NCBI GenBank assembly: GCA_040756655.1
Contig: JBFLYN010000018.1
Coordinates: 1-59,232 of the forward strand
Length of the DNA: 59,232 nt
Direction: 5' to 3'
DNA from: JBFLYN01 sp040756655
GTDB taxonomy: Bacteria > Bacillota > Sulfobacillia > UBA8153
Shown here: positions 25,143 to 33,922 of the stretch, one piece after another
Position numbering within the stretch: the first letter of the stretch is position 1
Layout: each line of letters opens with the position of its first letter
Program-made: the position numbers and the translations under genes
The notes under the pieces: generated by a model
Databases searched by the model: none
What the model was told of the DNA's origin: nothing
Seen by the model: only the letters and a program-made list of their open reading frames with translations

Positions 25143-26303
25143 TCAGTCATAGCGTAGAGCAGTTATGGGGTCGAGGTTGGCGGCCTTGATGGCCGGGTAG
25201 CTACCGAAGAACAGGCCCACCAGCGCGGCAAAGGCAAAGGCTATAACCACTGAACCCGGGCTGATGGCCGTGTTAAGGGCTGACATGCGGGCCAGAAGTT
25301 GTGAACCCCCGGTACCTGCCACGATCCCCAAGATCCCGCCGGTCCCGCTGATATACACAGACTCCACCAAAAACTGCATGGAGATGTCCATTCGCTTAGC
25401 GCCCACCGCTTTTCTGATGCCGATCTCCCTGGTCCGCTCGGTCACCGAAACCAGCATGATGTTCATGATCCCGATGCCCCCGACCAGTAGCGACACGCCG
25501 GCGATGCCGCCCAGCATCATGTTCATGGTGCCGGTGACATTGGACACCGTGCTCAAAAGCTGGTCCTGGCTCTGGACACGCACTGCCCCGGTCCGTCCGA
25601 ACTGGCGATCATAGAGCGCTCCCACCCAGGCTGCCACCGAGGCGGCCAGCTCGGGCCTCTCCACCCTAAGGTACATCACCTGGATCCAGCGAGTCCCGAA
25701 CAGCCGCTGGGCGGTACTGATGGGAAGAAAGACCCGGTTGTCGTTATCCGTCCCCAAGGTGCTCCCTTTCTTCTCCATGACTCCTACCACTGTGAAAGGC
25801 TGGCCGTTGATGCGGATCTCAAGCCCCAGGGGGTCGGAGTCGTAAAACAGGTCGGTGACCACCTGCCGGCCCAACACGACCACGTTGCGGCGGTGCTCCA
25901 CATCCTGAACGGTGATGAAGCGACCGCTGGCCACGGGGAAGTTGCGCACCTCGGGAAACCCGGGCCCGACCCCTTCCACGGTGGTGGTGATGGTACGGGT
26001 ATCCCACTTCACACTCAGTTGTCGCTGCACGCTGGGCACCACGTCGGCCACGCCCGGCACCCTCTGGATCAGGCTTTGCGCGTCATTGGTGGTGAGCCTG
26101 ACCCCGGCCGACGGGATGACGGTGACCAGGTTGCTGCCCAACGCCTCGATCTGACCGGCCACCTCGAGGCGGGTGCCCTCACCAATGGACACCAGCGTGA
26201 TGACGGCGGCCACCCCGATGATCACGCCCAGCATGGCCAGGAACGTTCTGAGTTTGTTGGCGCCTATCCCTCTCCAGGCTATGCCCAGGCTGCTCACGTT
26301 CAC
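25143..26303 (-). CDS. MacB-like FtsX-domain ABC permease
   Basis: The 386-residue protein has the architecture of MacB/LolC-type permease subunits: an N-terminal helix (NKLRTFLAMLGVIIGVAAVITLVSIGEG), a large extracytoplasmic MacB_PCD domain (residues about 50-240), and three C-terminal helices of the FtsX domain (MNMMLGGIAGVSLLVGGIGIMNIMLVSVTERTREIGIRKAVGA and the last two segments). Such permeases transmit ATP-driven motion to an adaptor rather than forming a substrate channel. GTG 26303 overlaps the adaptor stop by four bases. No ATP-binding subunit is present in the operon, which is unusual for a MacAB-type system; it may be encoded elsewhere. Confidence 0.88.
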   Translation of the reverse strand: MNVSSLGIAWRGIGANKLRTFLAMLGVIIGVAAVITLVSIGEGTRLEVAGQIEALGSNLVTVIPSAGVRLTTNDAQSLIQRVPGVADVVPSVQRQLSVKWDTRTITTTVEGVGPGFPEVRNFPVASGRFITVQDVEHRRNVVVLGRQVVTDLFYDSDPLGLEIRINGQPFTVVGVMEKKGSTLGTDNDNRVFLPISTAQRLFGTRWIQVMYLRVERPELAASVAAWVGALYDRQFGRTGAVRVQSQDQLLSTVSNVTGTMNMMLGGIAGVSLLVGGIGIMNIMLVSVTERTREIGIRKAVGAKRMDISMQFLVESVYISGTGGILGIVAGTGGSQLLARMSALNTAISPGSVVIAFAFAALVGLFFGSYPAIKAANLDPITALRYD

Positions 26304-28027
26304 CGCCTCCCGCCGCCGAGCCCGCTTGGAATCTGGAACATGCTTCCTATGCCCGGCAACCGTGTGCCGAGGCCGGTCTGTGCAGTGCTGACCTGGGCCA
26401 CGATGACGCTGGTGCCGGTGGTCAGCCCGGAAACGATCTCGGCGTGGGTGGAGTTGGACAAGCCCAGCTGCACTGGCACGATGCGCACGATGCCGTCTTC
26501 GCCAAGAACGCGTACTACCTTCTGCCCCTCACGCTCCTGGATGGCCTCTACGGGCACCATCACCACGCCTGATTTCTCCGCGATGAAAATATCGGCCGTG
26601 ACTGTCATCCCCGTCCTGAGCGGGCCTGGTGTATCGATGCGGAAGGTGACAGCATACGAGGTGACCCCCTCTCTCACCGTGCCCTCGGTGGCCAGCTTGA
26701 CGACCTCGCCCCGAAAGCTCTCGGCACGCAGGGCGTCGGCTTTGACCTCCGCCGTCTGCCCCAGGTGGATACGGGAGATGTCCAATTCGTCCACGTTAAT
26801 GGTCAGGAGCATCTGGCTAAGGTCCGCCAGGGTCACTAGGGCGGCGTTGGCGGTGACCCGTTCGCCCGCAGTCACCGCCACCTGCATGACCGTGCCGGCG
26901 AAGGGAGCGCGGACCTCCAGGCTTTCCAGTTCGGACAGCCGGGTATCCAAGGTCATCTCCGCCTGTCGCACCCTTAGTTCCTGGTTACGGACTTCGGTGG
27001 AAGTAGTCCGGTCGGGAGAAATCAGCCTTTCCAGGTTACTCTGCGCCGATGTCAGGTCCTGCTGGGCCTGGCGCACTGAGAGCCTCACCGTTTCGTTGTC
27101 CAACTTGGCTATGACCTGGCCTGCTTCCACCCAGGCGCCGTTTTCCACTAGCCACTCCACCAGCGTCCCCTGGATCTCGGGCCTGGCATCCGCCCGGGTG
27201 GCCATGGTGAGAGTTCCGCTGCTGAAAACCTCGTCGGCACCGCCGAACACCAGTCGCGCGCTGCCGGCCATGCCCGGCACCAGAGTCCCGGGATTGGCCA
27301 GTTCCACCGTGGCAGCGATCACCGTACCCCGGCTAGTCTGGGTGGCCTCGGTGGCCACCTCGATGACGGTGCCCTTTACCGGCAGAGGGTGTATAGAACC
27401 AAAGTTTATCTCGACGGGAAAGCCGGGCACCAGTTGCGCCCGGTACTGGAGGGGAACGGTGATCTGCATGCGCAGAGTGGTGGCATCTTCAATGACGCCC
27501 AGTACCGATGTGGTGGTCACGTTGGTCTTGACCGGAGTCTTGATGGTAAGAGTGCCGGTGGCAGGCGACGCCACCGTGAGCTTGCGCTCGTCAGCTTGAC
27601 GGTTGGCCAGTGTCAGCTCAGCCTGGGCCACCTTGAACTCGGCGGCGGCAATGTCGGCCGCCGCTGGTGTTATCAGTTCCTCAAGCCTCAGCCGGGCCAA
27701 GTCCAGGTCCAACTTGGCCTGCTCGTAGGCAGTGAGGGCGGATTTGTTCTCCAGAGTGACCAGGAGATCGCCCTTGGCCACCACCTGCCCCTCCACCACG
27801 TGCACCCGGCCGACCTGGGATGCCACGCCGGAACGAAGCGCTTGTGTAGCGATGGGAACCACATTTCCTGAGCCGGAGACCACTACCCTAAGGTCGCCCC
27901 GGAAGGATTGGGCCGTCACATATTCCTCTTTTGGTGCTCTCCCGCTTGCCAGGTATGCCCGGCCCATAATCCCGGCGCCCAGCACCAGTCCAACTATAAT
28001 GACCAAAGCAAGCACACGCTTTACCAA
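26300..28027 (-). CDS. HlyD/MacA-family adaptor with two tandem lipoyl/coiled-coil modules
   Basis: The 575-residue protein has an N-terminal membrane anchor (KRVLALVIIVGLVLGAGIMG) followed by two biotinyl-lipoyl-like plus coiled-coil modules in tandem: first VGRVHVVEGQVVAKGDLLVTLEN with a helical hairpin, then GTLVEWLVENGAWVEAGQVI with DNETVRLSVRQAQQDLTSAQ. Ordinary adaptors have one module and 350-450 residues. The second module is followed by the usual barrel and membrane-proximal parts (RAPFAGTVMQVAVTAGERV; VEAIQEREGQKVVRV). The TTG at 28027 is preferred; a GTG at 28039 is possible. It is the first gene of a three-gene operon with the permease and lipoprotein. Confidence 0.82.
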   Translation of the reverse strand: MVKRVLALVIIVGLVLGAGIMGRAYLASGRAPKEEYVTAQSFRGDLRVVVSGSGNVVPIATQALRSGVASQVGRVHVVEGQVVAKGDLLVTLENKSALTAYEQAKLDLDLARLRLEELITPAAADIAAAEFKVAQAELTLANRQADERKLTVASPATGTLTIKTPVKTNVTTTSVLGVIEDATTLRMQITVPLQYRAQLVPGFPVEINFGSIHPLPVKGTVIEVATEATQTSRGTVIAATVELANPGTLVPGMAGSARLVFGGADEVFSSGTLTMATRADARPEIQGTLVEWLVENGAWVEAGQVIAKLDNETVRLSVRQAQQDLTSAQSNLERLISPDRTTSTEVRNQELRVRQAEMTLDTRLSELESLEVRAPFAGTVMQVAVTAGERVTANAALVTLADLSQMLLTINVDELDISRIHLGQTAEVKADALRAESFRGEVVKLATEGTVREGVTSYAVTFRIDTPGPLRTGMTVTADIFIAEKSGVVMVPVEAIQEREGQKVVRVLGEDGIVRIVPVQLGLSNSTHAEIVSGLTTGTSVIVAQVSTAQTGLGTRLPGIGSMFQIPSGLGGGRR

Positions 28028-28097
28028 AGGCTCGCCCACCCTTCCTGTGTTGTTGCCATCTTCCGGGTTCAATGATAAAGTGTTTGTACCGTGACTT

Positions 28098-28125
28098 AGT
28101 GTAGAGGTTGTTAAAGATTTGTTAA
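28098..28125 (-). promoter_or_regulatory. Candidate promoter of the adaptor operon
   Basis: On the minus strand TTAACA (28125-28120) and TACACT (28103-28098) are 16 bases apart, about 70 bases before the adaptor start. The region is markedly AT-rich. Confidence 0.4.
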
Positions 28126-28204
28126 TTAAACATTCCTGGCCAGGCATGCCGATCACCCGCCCGGGGGGTATTCTACGCTATGCCGGCGATCAAGGAGGGC
28201 ATCC

Positions 28205-28387
28205 GTGAACAAACCTGATAGAGAACATCCCGAACAGAACGAAGAAGAAAAGCCGCCGTTGAAGCCGGACTTCTTGGACGCCGTGGCCCTGTTCATCGCC
28301 ACTCTCCAGATCCTGGCACCGGCGATGCTCGTTATCATTGGCACCCTGGTTGTCGCTTACCTGTTTTTGCTGTTGCTGGCCCGTTGA
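28205..28387 (+). CDS. Small single-pass membrane protein
   Basis: The 60-residue protein has an acidic, hydrophilic N-terminus (DREHPEQNEEEKPPLKPD) and one long hydrophobic segment (ALFIATLQILAPAMLVIIG plus TLVVAYLFLLLLAR). GTG 28205 has an excellent ribosome site (AAGGAGGG about five bases upstream). It is 22 bases ahead of the Old Yellow Enzyme gene, in the same direction. Function unknown. Confidence 0.65.
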   Translation: MNKPDREHPEQNEEEKPPLKPDFLDAVALFIATLQILAPAMLVIIGTLVVAYLFLLLLAR

Positions 28388-28409
28388 CTAGGGCGGGAGG
28401 TGACCGCCG

Positions 28410-29576
28410 GTGAAGGTTTTCTCCCCCTGGCAGCTGGCCCAGCTCAGCCTCCCCAACCGGATAGTGCGGTCATCCACCTACGAGGCCATGGCCACCCCGG
28501 ACGGCCTGCCCACCTCCGAACTGGAAGGGTTGTACTCTCGCCTGGCCCGCGGCGGCACCGGCCTTATCATCACCGGCATCACTTCTGTGGATGCGACCGG
28601 CTGTTGCCAGCCGGTGCAGACCGGGCTCTACCACGAGGGCGCCGTCCCGGCCTGGCGCCGGGTCACGGACACGGTGCACCGGCACGGGGCCGCCATCGCC
28701 GTGCAGCTGGCCCACGCCGGGCGCCAGACCGCCGCCGGGTGCGGTCATCCTCCAGTCAGTCCTTCCCGCTTCTTCTCCACAGCATCCGGCCGCTGGGCCC
28801 GGGCCCTCCGGCCCGACGAAATCGAGTACATTGTCGAAGCCTTTGCCCGGTCCGCGGCCCGCGCCCAGGCGGCAGGGTTCGACGCGGTGCAGATCAACGC
28901 TGCCCACGGCTACCTGATCTCCGGGTTTCTGACCCCCCTCACCAACCGTCGCAGCGACCGCTGGGGAAAGGATCGCTGCGCATTCCTGGAGGAGGTCTAC
29001 CGGGCGGTGCGGGGGAAGGTCGGACCCGGGTACCCGGTGCTGGCCAAGCTCAATCTCATGGACTTTGTACCGGGCGGGCTTTCCTTGCAGGCGGGCATGG
29101 AGGCCGCCCACCGCCTGGCCGCCCTGGGCATCGACGCCATCGAGGTGAGCGGGGGCATCCATGAGACCATCTTCTTCTCGTCCCGGGGAGACATTCCCGT
29201 GGGACCGCTGGTCTCCCGGCTCCCGGCCTGGCAACGCCCGGCCGCGGCCCTCGGGCTCTGGGCCATGAAGCCTCTTTGCCGGTTCAGGGAAGGGTTCTTT
29301 CTTCCCCTGGCCGCCCGGTTACGGCCAGCCCTTAAATGCCCACTCATCGTCGTGGGCGGCCTGCGCTCTCCGGGAGTAATACGGGACACCGTGGAATCCG
29401 GGGCCGCCGATGCGGTAGCCCTCTCCCGTCCCCTCATCTCTGAGCCCTCGTTTCCCCGCCAGCTGGCAGCAGGCCGTCAGGAACCCGCACGTTGCCGGTA
29501 CTGCAACCGGTGCATCGCCGGGGTGGCGGGTCAACTGCCCCTCCGGTGCTACCGCCCTGCCAAGGAGAACATCTGA
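28410..29576 (+). CDS. Old Yellow Enzyme-type FMN oxidoreductase
   Basis: The 388-residue protein has the (beta/alpha)8 FMN fold of NADH:flavin oxidoreductases: LPNRIVRSSTYEAMA, AIAVQLAHAGRQ, FARSAARAQAAGFDAVQINA with AHGYLISGFLTPLTNRRSDRWG, VLAKLN, and the phosphate-binding VVGGLRSPGVIRDTVESG and ADAVALSRPLISEP. The C-terminal four cysteines (CRYCNRCIAGVAGQLPLRCY) resemble the 4Fe-4S motif region of larger 2,4-dienoyl-CoA reductase relatives, but the protein ends there without the FAD/NAD domains. It probably reduces an alpha,beta-unsaturated carbonyl; substrate unknown. GTG 28410 follows GGGAGGTGA. Confidence 0.9.
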   Translation: MKVFSPWQLAQLSLPNRIVRSSTYEAMATPDGLPTSELEGLYSRLARGGTGLIITGITSVDATGCCQPVQTGLYHEGAVPAWRRVTDTVHRHGAAIAVQLAHAGRQTAAGCGHPPVSPSRFFSTASGRWARALRPDEIEYIVEAFARSAARAQAAGFDAVQINAAHGYLISGFLTPLTNRRSDRWGKDRCAFLEEVYRAVRGKVGPGYPVLAKLNLMDFVPGGLSLQAGMEAAHRLAALGIDAIEVSGGIHETIFFSSRGDIPVGPLVSRLPAWQRPAAALGLWAMKPLCRFREGFFLPLAARLRPALKCPLIVVGGLRSPGVIRDTVESGAADAVALSRPLISEPSFPRQLAAGRQEPARCRYCNRCIAGVAGQLPLRCYRPAKENI

Positions 29577-29760
29577 CCCGGCCCCGGCCGTTCAGTTCTG
29601 CCCAATTCTCCGTCCATCCCGTACCACCAGGCGTCGTCAGGGCTCGTCGGATTATGACTAGATCCTTCGTAGTGTGCCGGAGAGGGAAAAACGATGAGCG
29701 TAGCTGCATTGACGGTGGGCTTTTCCCTGCTAAAACCGTGAGACGCTGGTCTCTGTAGCT

Positions 29761-29789
29761 ACCAGCCCCTAGTCATACCGGGGGCTGGT
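29761..29789. terminator. Hairpin downstream of the oxidoreductase
   Basis: ACCAGCCCC (29761-29769) is inverted perfectly at 29781-29789. It has no strong T-tract. It lies 185 bases after the oxidoreductase stop; 29577-30091 otherwise holds no gene I can support. Confidence 0.4.
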
Positions 29790-30091
29790 GTAGTTTGACC
29801 CTGCACCGGCAGCCCTCTCGGGATGCCTACTGCGGGGTCCCATCCTGCCCATGATGCATCCTGGCCATCCTCCATATCTCCGGGGTTTCCTTACATTACA
29901 GAAGATATCTCAAGTTGAGGACTCACGCCACTGGCTCTTTCCCGTAGCGGCAGGGAGTCACCCGGGCCGGCTCAACTCGTCACACCCGCCCCGGGAGGCC
30001 CTTGCCCCTCCCCAAGCAGAGTCTTCACCTGCGTACACCGGCAGAAAGGACCAGCAGCCGACTGGCTCCGAGCGCGATTTCCGCTAATGTC

Positions 30092-30290
30092 GACGGAGAA
30101 GAACGAATTCTCCACCGGTCGGGGGGGGCCAGGGGCAGGACTCTGGGGGGCACCCGTCAAAGACAACCCATGGGTACGAACCCGGGCAGCGCCAGCTATT
30201 GGCGCGAGTGACTCGGGCAGGCCGCACGGCCACTGCAGAGTGGCGCCGGCTCCGAATTCTCATGGGGAACCCTTGGTTGGGTTCCTTTTT
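30092..30290 (+). promoter_or_regulatory. Structured leader RNA upstream of the MoxR operon
   Basis: A 200-base stretch has successive perfect stems: GACGG/CCGTC (30092-30096 with 30154-30158) enclosing GAGAA/TTCTC and CCAG/CTGG hairpins; GCGCCA-GCTAT-TGGCGC at 30189-30205; GCCACT-GCAG-AGTGGC at 30229-30244; then an intrinsic terminator. The bases at 30237-30250 (AGAGTGGCGCCGGC) resemble the T-box motif AGGGTGGNACCGCG, while 30171-30200 and GCCACTG at 30229 recall parts of the cobalamin riboswitch. I cannot assign a class. It is probably a transcription-attenuation leader. Confidence 0.4.
30266..30290 (+). terminator. Intrinsic terminator in front of moxR
   Basis: GGAACCC (30266-30272), loop TTGGTT, GGGTTCC (30279-30285), then five Ts and CTTT. 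It lies 71 bases before the chosen moxR start, at the end of the structured leader, so it fits an attenuator as well as a plain terminator. Confidence 0.75.
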
Positions 30291-30361
30291 CTTTGGAGAG
30301 AGGAACCATTGCCGCAAACAACGAACTCACCATGCAAAGGCTGGGGCTGGGAGGAAAGCTG

Positions 30362-31333
30362 GTGCAGGCGGAAATGTTCGAAAAGGCCCGGGAAGTGGCC
30401 CGGGCAGTGAACGACAATGTGAGGCGGGTGGTGGTGGGGCAGGCGGGCACCACCGAACTACTGCTGGTGGCCCTCATCTGCGAGGGGCACGTGCTCTTGG
30501 AAGACGTGCCCGGTGTGGGCAAGACCTTGCTGGCCCGCACCTTTGCGCGCTCTTTGGACCTTACTTTCAAGCGAGTGCAGTTTACCCCCGACTTGCTCCC
30601 GTCGGATGTGACTGGTGTGAATTTCTTCAACCAGAAAGCCGGGGCATTCGAATTCCGACCCGGGCCAGTATTTACCAACATCCTCTTGGCCGACGAGATA
30701 AACCGGGCCACCCCGCGGACCCAGTCCAGCCTGCTGGAGGCCATGGAGGAAAAGCAGGTTTCCGTGGACGGTGTCACCTATAGCCTGCCCCGGCCGTTCC
30801 TGGTGCTGGCCACCCAGAACCCGGTGGAAATGGAGGGGACCTTCCCCTTGCCCGAGGCACAGGTGGACCGTTTCCTGATACGCCTGGAGCTGGGCTACCC
30901 GGACATCTCCGGCGAGCAGGAGATAGTCAGGCGCTTCCTCTCCGGCGACCCGTTGTCCGAGCTGGAGCCCGTGGCACGACCCGGGGCGTTGTCCCTTCTC
31001 AAGGAAGCAGCAGCCGGCGTTTTCGTGTCCGCTCCCGTCCTGGAATACCTGGTCAAGATCTGCCGGGCCACCCGGGACCTGGGCGTCCTGCGCCTGGGGG
31101 TCAGCCCCCGGGGCGCGCTGGCGCTGGGGCGCACCGCCAGGGCCCTGGCGCTTTTGCGCGGCCGCCACTACGTCATACCCGACGACGTGAAAGAACTGGC
31201 CGGGCCGGTACTGGCCCACCGGGTCTTGCTCAACGCCGACGCCTCCCTGCGCCTGCGCCATCCTGCAGACATCATCAAGGAATCCCTGGAACTGGTGCCC
31301 GTTCCCACCGGGGAAAGCGGTGATCAGACTTGA
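30362..31333 (+). CDS. MoxR-family AAA+ ATPase
   Basis: The 323-residue protein has Walker A GVGKT (in LLEDVPGVGKTLLA), pore-like motif, Walker B LLADEIN, sensor 1 ATQNP with VEMEGTFPLPEAQVDRF, and the C-terminal lid domain. MoxR ATPases act as chaperones for VWA- and DUF58-containing proteins. The start is GTG 30362 with GGGAGG (30349-30354) seven bases upstream; the frame is open upstream, with an in-frame ATG at 30332. The stop overlaps the start of the DUF58 gene. First gene of a three-gene operon typical of many bacteria. Confidence 0.92.
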   Translation: MQAEMFEKAREVARAVNDNVRRVVVGQAGTTELLLVALICEGHVLLEDVPGVGKTLLARTFARSLDLTFKRVQFTPDLLPSDVTGVNFFNQKAGAFEFRPGPVFTNILLADEINRATPRTQSSLLEAMEEKQVSVDGVTYSLPRPFLVLATQNPVEMEGTFPLPEAQVDRFLIRLELGYPDISGEQEIVRRFLSGDPLSELEPVARPGALSLLKEAAAGVFVSAPVLEYLVKICRATRDLGVLRLGVSPRGALALGRTARALALLRGRHYVIPDDVKELAGPVLAHRVLLNADASLRLRHPADIIKESLELVPVPTGESGDQT

Positions 31334-32544
31334 TGATTTCCTATGGTCTCCTGGTGGGGACCGTCCTGATCATCCTGGGACTGGCCCTCCGCCAGCCCTA
31401 TCTCCTGGTGCCGGGGGTGCTCACCGTAGTGACCCTGCTCTTGGCCCGCGCCTGGCGGAAGAATGCGCTGGACCGCATCACGTATCGGCGCCACCTTTCC
31501 ACTTCCCGGGCCGGGTGGGGAGACACGGTGGAGCTGGCCGTGGAGGTGGAAAACGCCAAGCCCCTGCCGGTACCCTGGGTGGAGTGCCTGGACGATTTGC
31601 CCGCGGATCTACCGGTGGTGGGGGGACACCTGTCCGCCCATCACCTGCCCGGGCGCATGACTCTCAAGAACATGCTCTCGCTGGGGTGGTTCGAGCGAGT
31701 GACCCGGAGGTTCTCCATCACCTGCACCCAGCGGGGAAGGTACACCCTGGGTCCCGTCACCCTGGTCTCGGGCGATCCTTTCGGTTTTGACCGGGAGTCG
31801 CGGGGGCTTCCCCAGACCGACCAGCTCATCGTCTATCCCCGCATCCTCCCGGTGGCCGGACCGGCCCTTTTGCGCCGGCACCCCTTTGGCGACCAGGCCC
31901 TGGCCAGCTGGATATTCGAGGATCCCGCGCGTACAGCCGGGGTGCGTGAGTACCAGACCCGGGACCCGTTCAACCGCATTGAGTGGAAAGCCACCGCGCG
32001 CACCGGCCGCCTCCAGACTCGGGTCTTCGAGGCATCGTTCCGGGTGCAGCTCTCCATCTTTCTGAACCTCTCCACCGGTGCCTATCTCTGGGAAGGCATC
32101 GACCGGAGACGGTTGGAGTTTGCCATCTCTGTGGCCGCCTCCCTGGCCCACTGGGCTATTGGGCACAAGCGTTCAGTTGGCATATACGCCAACGGTTACC
32201 ATCCTTCGGGTGGAGGGAGCCTGAGCATGCGTCCGGGAGCCGGAGTGCACCAGCTGGAACGGATCCTGGGGGCCCTGGCCACTCTGCCGCCGGTTCCCTG
32301 GGGACAGCTCCACCCCATCCTGAACCGCGCCCTGGGGAGCATGGAACCCGGCACCGCCGCCCTCATCATCACCTCGCAGGTGCCCCAGGACCTGGTGCTG
32401 GCAGCCGCCCGCCTGAAGAGTTGCGGGCACCCGGTGAGTTTCGTACTGCTGGGGAATGCCCGCGCCCCGCGGGGATTCCCCAGTGCCCGGGTGCGAGAGG
32501 AGGGCTCAGATGTCCAGCGCATCGTCCTGGATCCGGCTGGCTGA
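31333..32544 (+). CDS. DUF58-domain membrane protein
   Basis: The product (403 residues from the ATG) has two N-terminal transmembrane helices (LLVGTVLIILGLALRQPYL and LLVPGVLTVVTLLLARAW), a Ig-like extracellular part, and the DUF58 signature GVREYQTRDPFNRIEWKATARTG near residue 200. DUF58 proteins are partners of MoxR ATPases and have a VWA-like domain in the rest. Start and stop overlap both neighbours: the ATG at 31333 shares bases with the moxR stop, and the next gene begins at 32510. A role in envelope or protein-complex assembly is likely from family context, but not shown here. Confidence 0.88.
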   Translation: MISYGLLVGTVLIILGLALRQPYLLVPGVLTVVTLLLARAWRKNALDRITYRRHLSTSRAGWGDTVELAVEVENAKPLPVPWVECLDDLPADLPVVGGHLSAHHLPGRMTLKNMLSLGWFERVTRRFSITCTQRGRYTLGPVTLVSGDPFGFDRESRGLPQTDQLIVYPRILPVAGPALLRRHPFGDQALASWIFEDPARTAGVREYQTRDPFNRIEWKATARTGRLQTRVFEASFRVQLSIFLNLSTGAYLWEGIDRRRLEFAISVAASLAHWAIGHKRSVGIYANGYHPSGGGSLSMRPGAGVHQLERILGALATLPPVPWGQLHPILNRALGSMEPGTAALIITSQVPQDLVLAAARLKSCGHPVSFVLLGNARAPRGFPSARVREEGSDVQRIVLDPAG

Positions 32545-33919
32545 ACGCCTCACGGTAGGGCTGGCCGAAGCGGCCATGTACTGGCCGCTGGTGGCAGTCT
32601 GGTCGGTAGCCGGCCACGATGCCCTAGCTGGGACACTGACGCCGGCCTGGGTAATGGTGGCAGTACTGGCAGGCCAGGCCGTGGCCGCCTTCGGTGCACG
32701 GCTTGAGTACCGGAAAAGACGGCTGCCGGTGCTTGCCGGCCTGTTGTTGGCGGGCCTGGTTGGGTTTCTGGCCCAGCCGGGCGCCCGCCTGGAGCTTCTG
32801 TACGACCCGGGACTGGGGTGGGCAGTGCCCCCGCTGGTTTTCATGCTGCTCTGGCTGCGGGGACTGGTAATCGGTACCGATCCGGTGGATGCCGAAATCC
32901 AGCAGGGCCGGTTCCTCCTGGGCCTGGTGGTGGTGGCCGCCAGCGTCATGCTGGGCCAGGCCACTCTCCCGCCCGGCCAGGAGTTCGGGCAGGTGGCGGG
33001 CCCGTATGTCATCATCTACCTGCTATTGGGGCTCGCGGCCATGACCATGGCGCGCCTGAGCGAATTGCGCCAGGAAGGGCGCAGCGACCGGGAGTTCCGG
33101 CTTTCCCGCTACTGGCCGGCGGCTCTCATCGCCATTTCCGGGCTGGTGCTGGCCATGGCCCTGCTGGTATCCGCGTTTTTGCCCGGCGTGGCCGGAAGTC
33201 TTTCTCCCTTCCTGAAGGCACTGGGCCGCGGGACCGCAGCAGTCCTGGACGTGATGCTCTTGCCCCTGGCCTACTTGGCAGGCGCTCTGGTCTGGCTCTT
33301 GCGCAAGCTCCTCCGGCCCTTCCAATCTCCTCCCCCGGATGCACCCCTGGGTCCGCCCGATGACATGCCGTGGCCCGACCCGCAGGAACTCAGGCCCGTG
33401 CCGGTAACGCTACAGTGGGTGGCCATCGTGGCCATCGTGGTGGCCCTTTCTGCCCTGGCCCTGTACTACATGCTCAGGCTCCGCCAGCAGGTGGGCGATG
33501 AATGGGACGAGGAGCGCGTGAGCACCTGGTCGTCCCAGGCCCTGGCCTCGTGGTGGAAAGACGTAGTGTCCGGGTGGAAGAACCGGGCCCAGGAGACCCT
33601 TTCCCGGCTGGCCCCGGCCAGGCGGGGTCCCCCCGCCGACCTGGTGGAGCTCTACCACCGGCTCGAGGAGCGTGCTGCCTCCCTGGGGCACCCCCGGCCC
33701 CGGCACGCCACGCCCCACGAGTACCTGCCCGGGCTCGAGGCTGCCTTTCCCGAGCACGGCACCGAGGTAACCGCCATCACCGGTGGTTTCGTACACCACT
33801 ACTACTCCTCCACCTCGCCCGAAGGGCCTACCTGGGAGGAGCTGTTCCGGGCCTGGCTATCGGTCTCCGCCTGGGAACCTCCCCGTCCGGAGAAGAAAAA
33901 GCTCGCAGAAAAGAGGTAG
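32510..33919 (+). CDS. Membrane protein with DUF4129-type C-terminus
   Basis: The 469-residue protein has about five transmembrane helices in its first 270 residues, one more near residue 310 (WVAIVAIVVALSALALYYML), and a cytoplasmic C-terminal domain like DUF4129 (LVELYHRLEERAASLGHPRP, HEYLPGLEAAFPEHG, VTAITGGFVHHYYSSTSP). In many bacteria a transglutaminase-like protein with DUF4129 follows MoxR and DUF58; here I do not see the transglutaminase triad, so it is a shortened relative. ATG 32510 follows AGAGGAGGG and overlaps the DUF58 gene by 35 bases. Confidence 0.78.
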   Translation: MSSASSWIRLAERLTVGLAEAAMYWPLVAVWSVAGHDALAGTLTPAWVMVAVLAGQAVAAFGARLEYRKRRLPVLAGLLLAGLVGFLAQPGARLELLYDPGLGWAVPPLVFMLLWLRGLVIGTDPVDAEIQQGRFLLGLVVVAASVMLGQATLPPGQEFGQVAGPYVIIYLLLGLAAMTMARLSELRQEGRSDREFRLSRYWPAALIAISGLVLAMALLVSAFLPGVAGSLSPFLKALGRGTAAVLDVMLLPLAYLAGALVWLLRKLLRPFQSPPPDAPLGPPDDMPWPDPQELRPVPVTLQWVAIVAIVVALSALALYYMLRLRQQVGDEWDEERVSTWSSQALASWWKDVVSGWKNRAQETLSRLAPARRGPPADLVELYHRLEERAASLGHPRPRHATPHEYLPGLEAAFPEHGTEVTAITGGFVHHYYSSTSPEGPTWEELFRAWLSVSAWEPPRPEKKKLAEKR

Positions 33920-33922
33920 TGC

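Noticed and set aside
25893..27599. 568-codon plus-strand frame over the adaptor and permease genes
   Set aside because: It lies antisense to two well-supported genes, its composition is Ser/Thr/Val-rich without domains, and there is no ribosome site.
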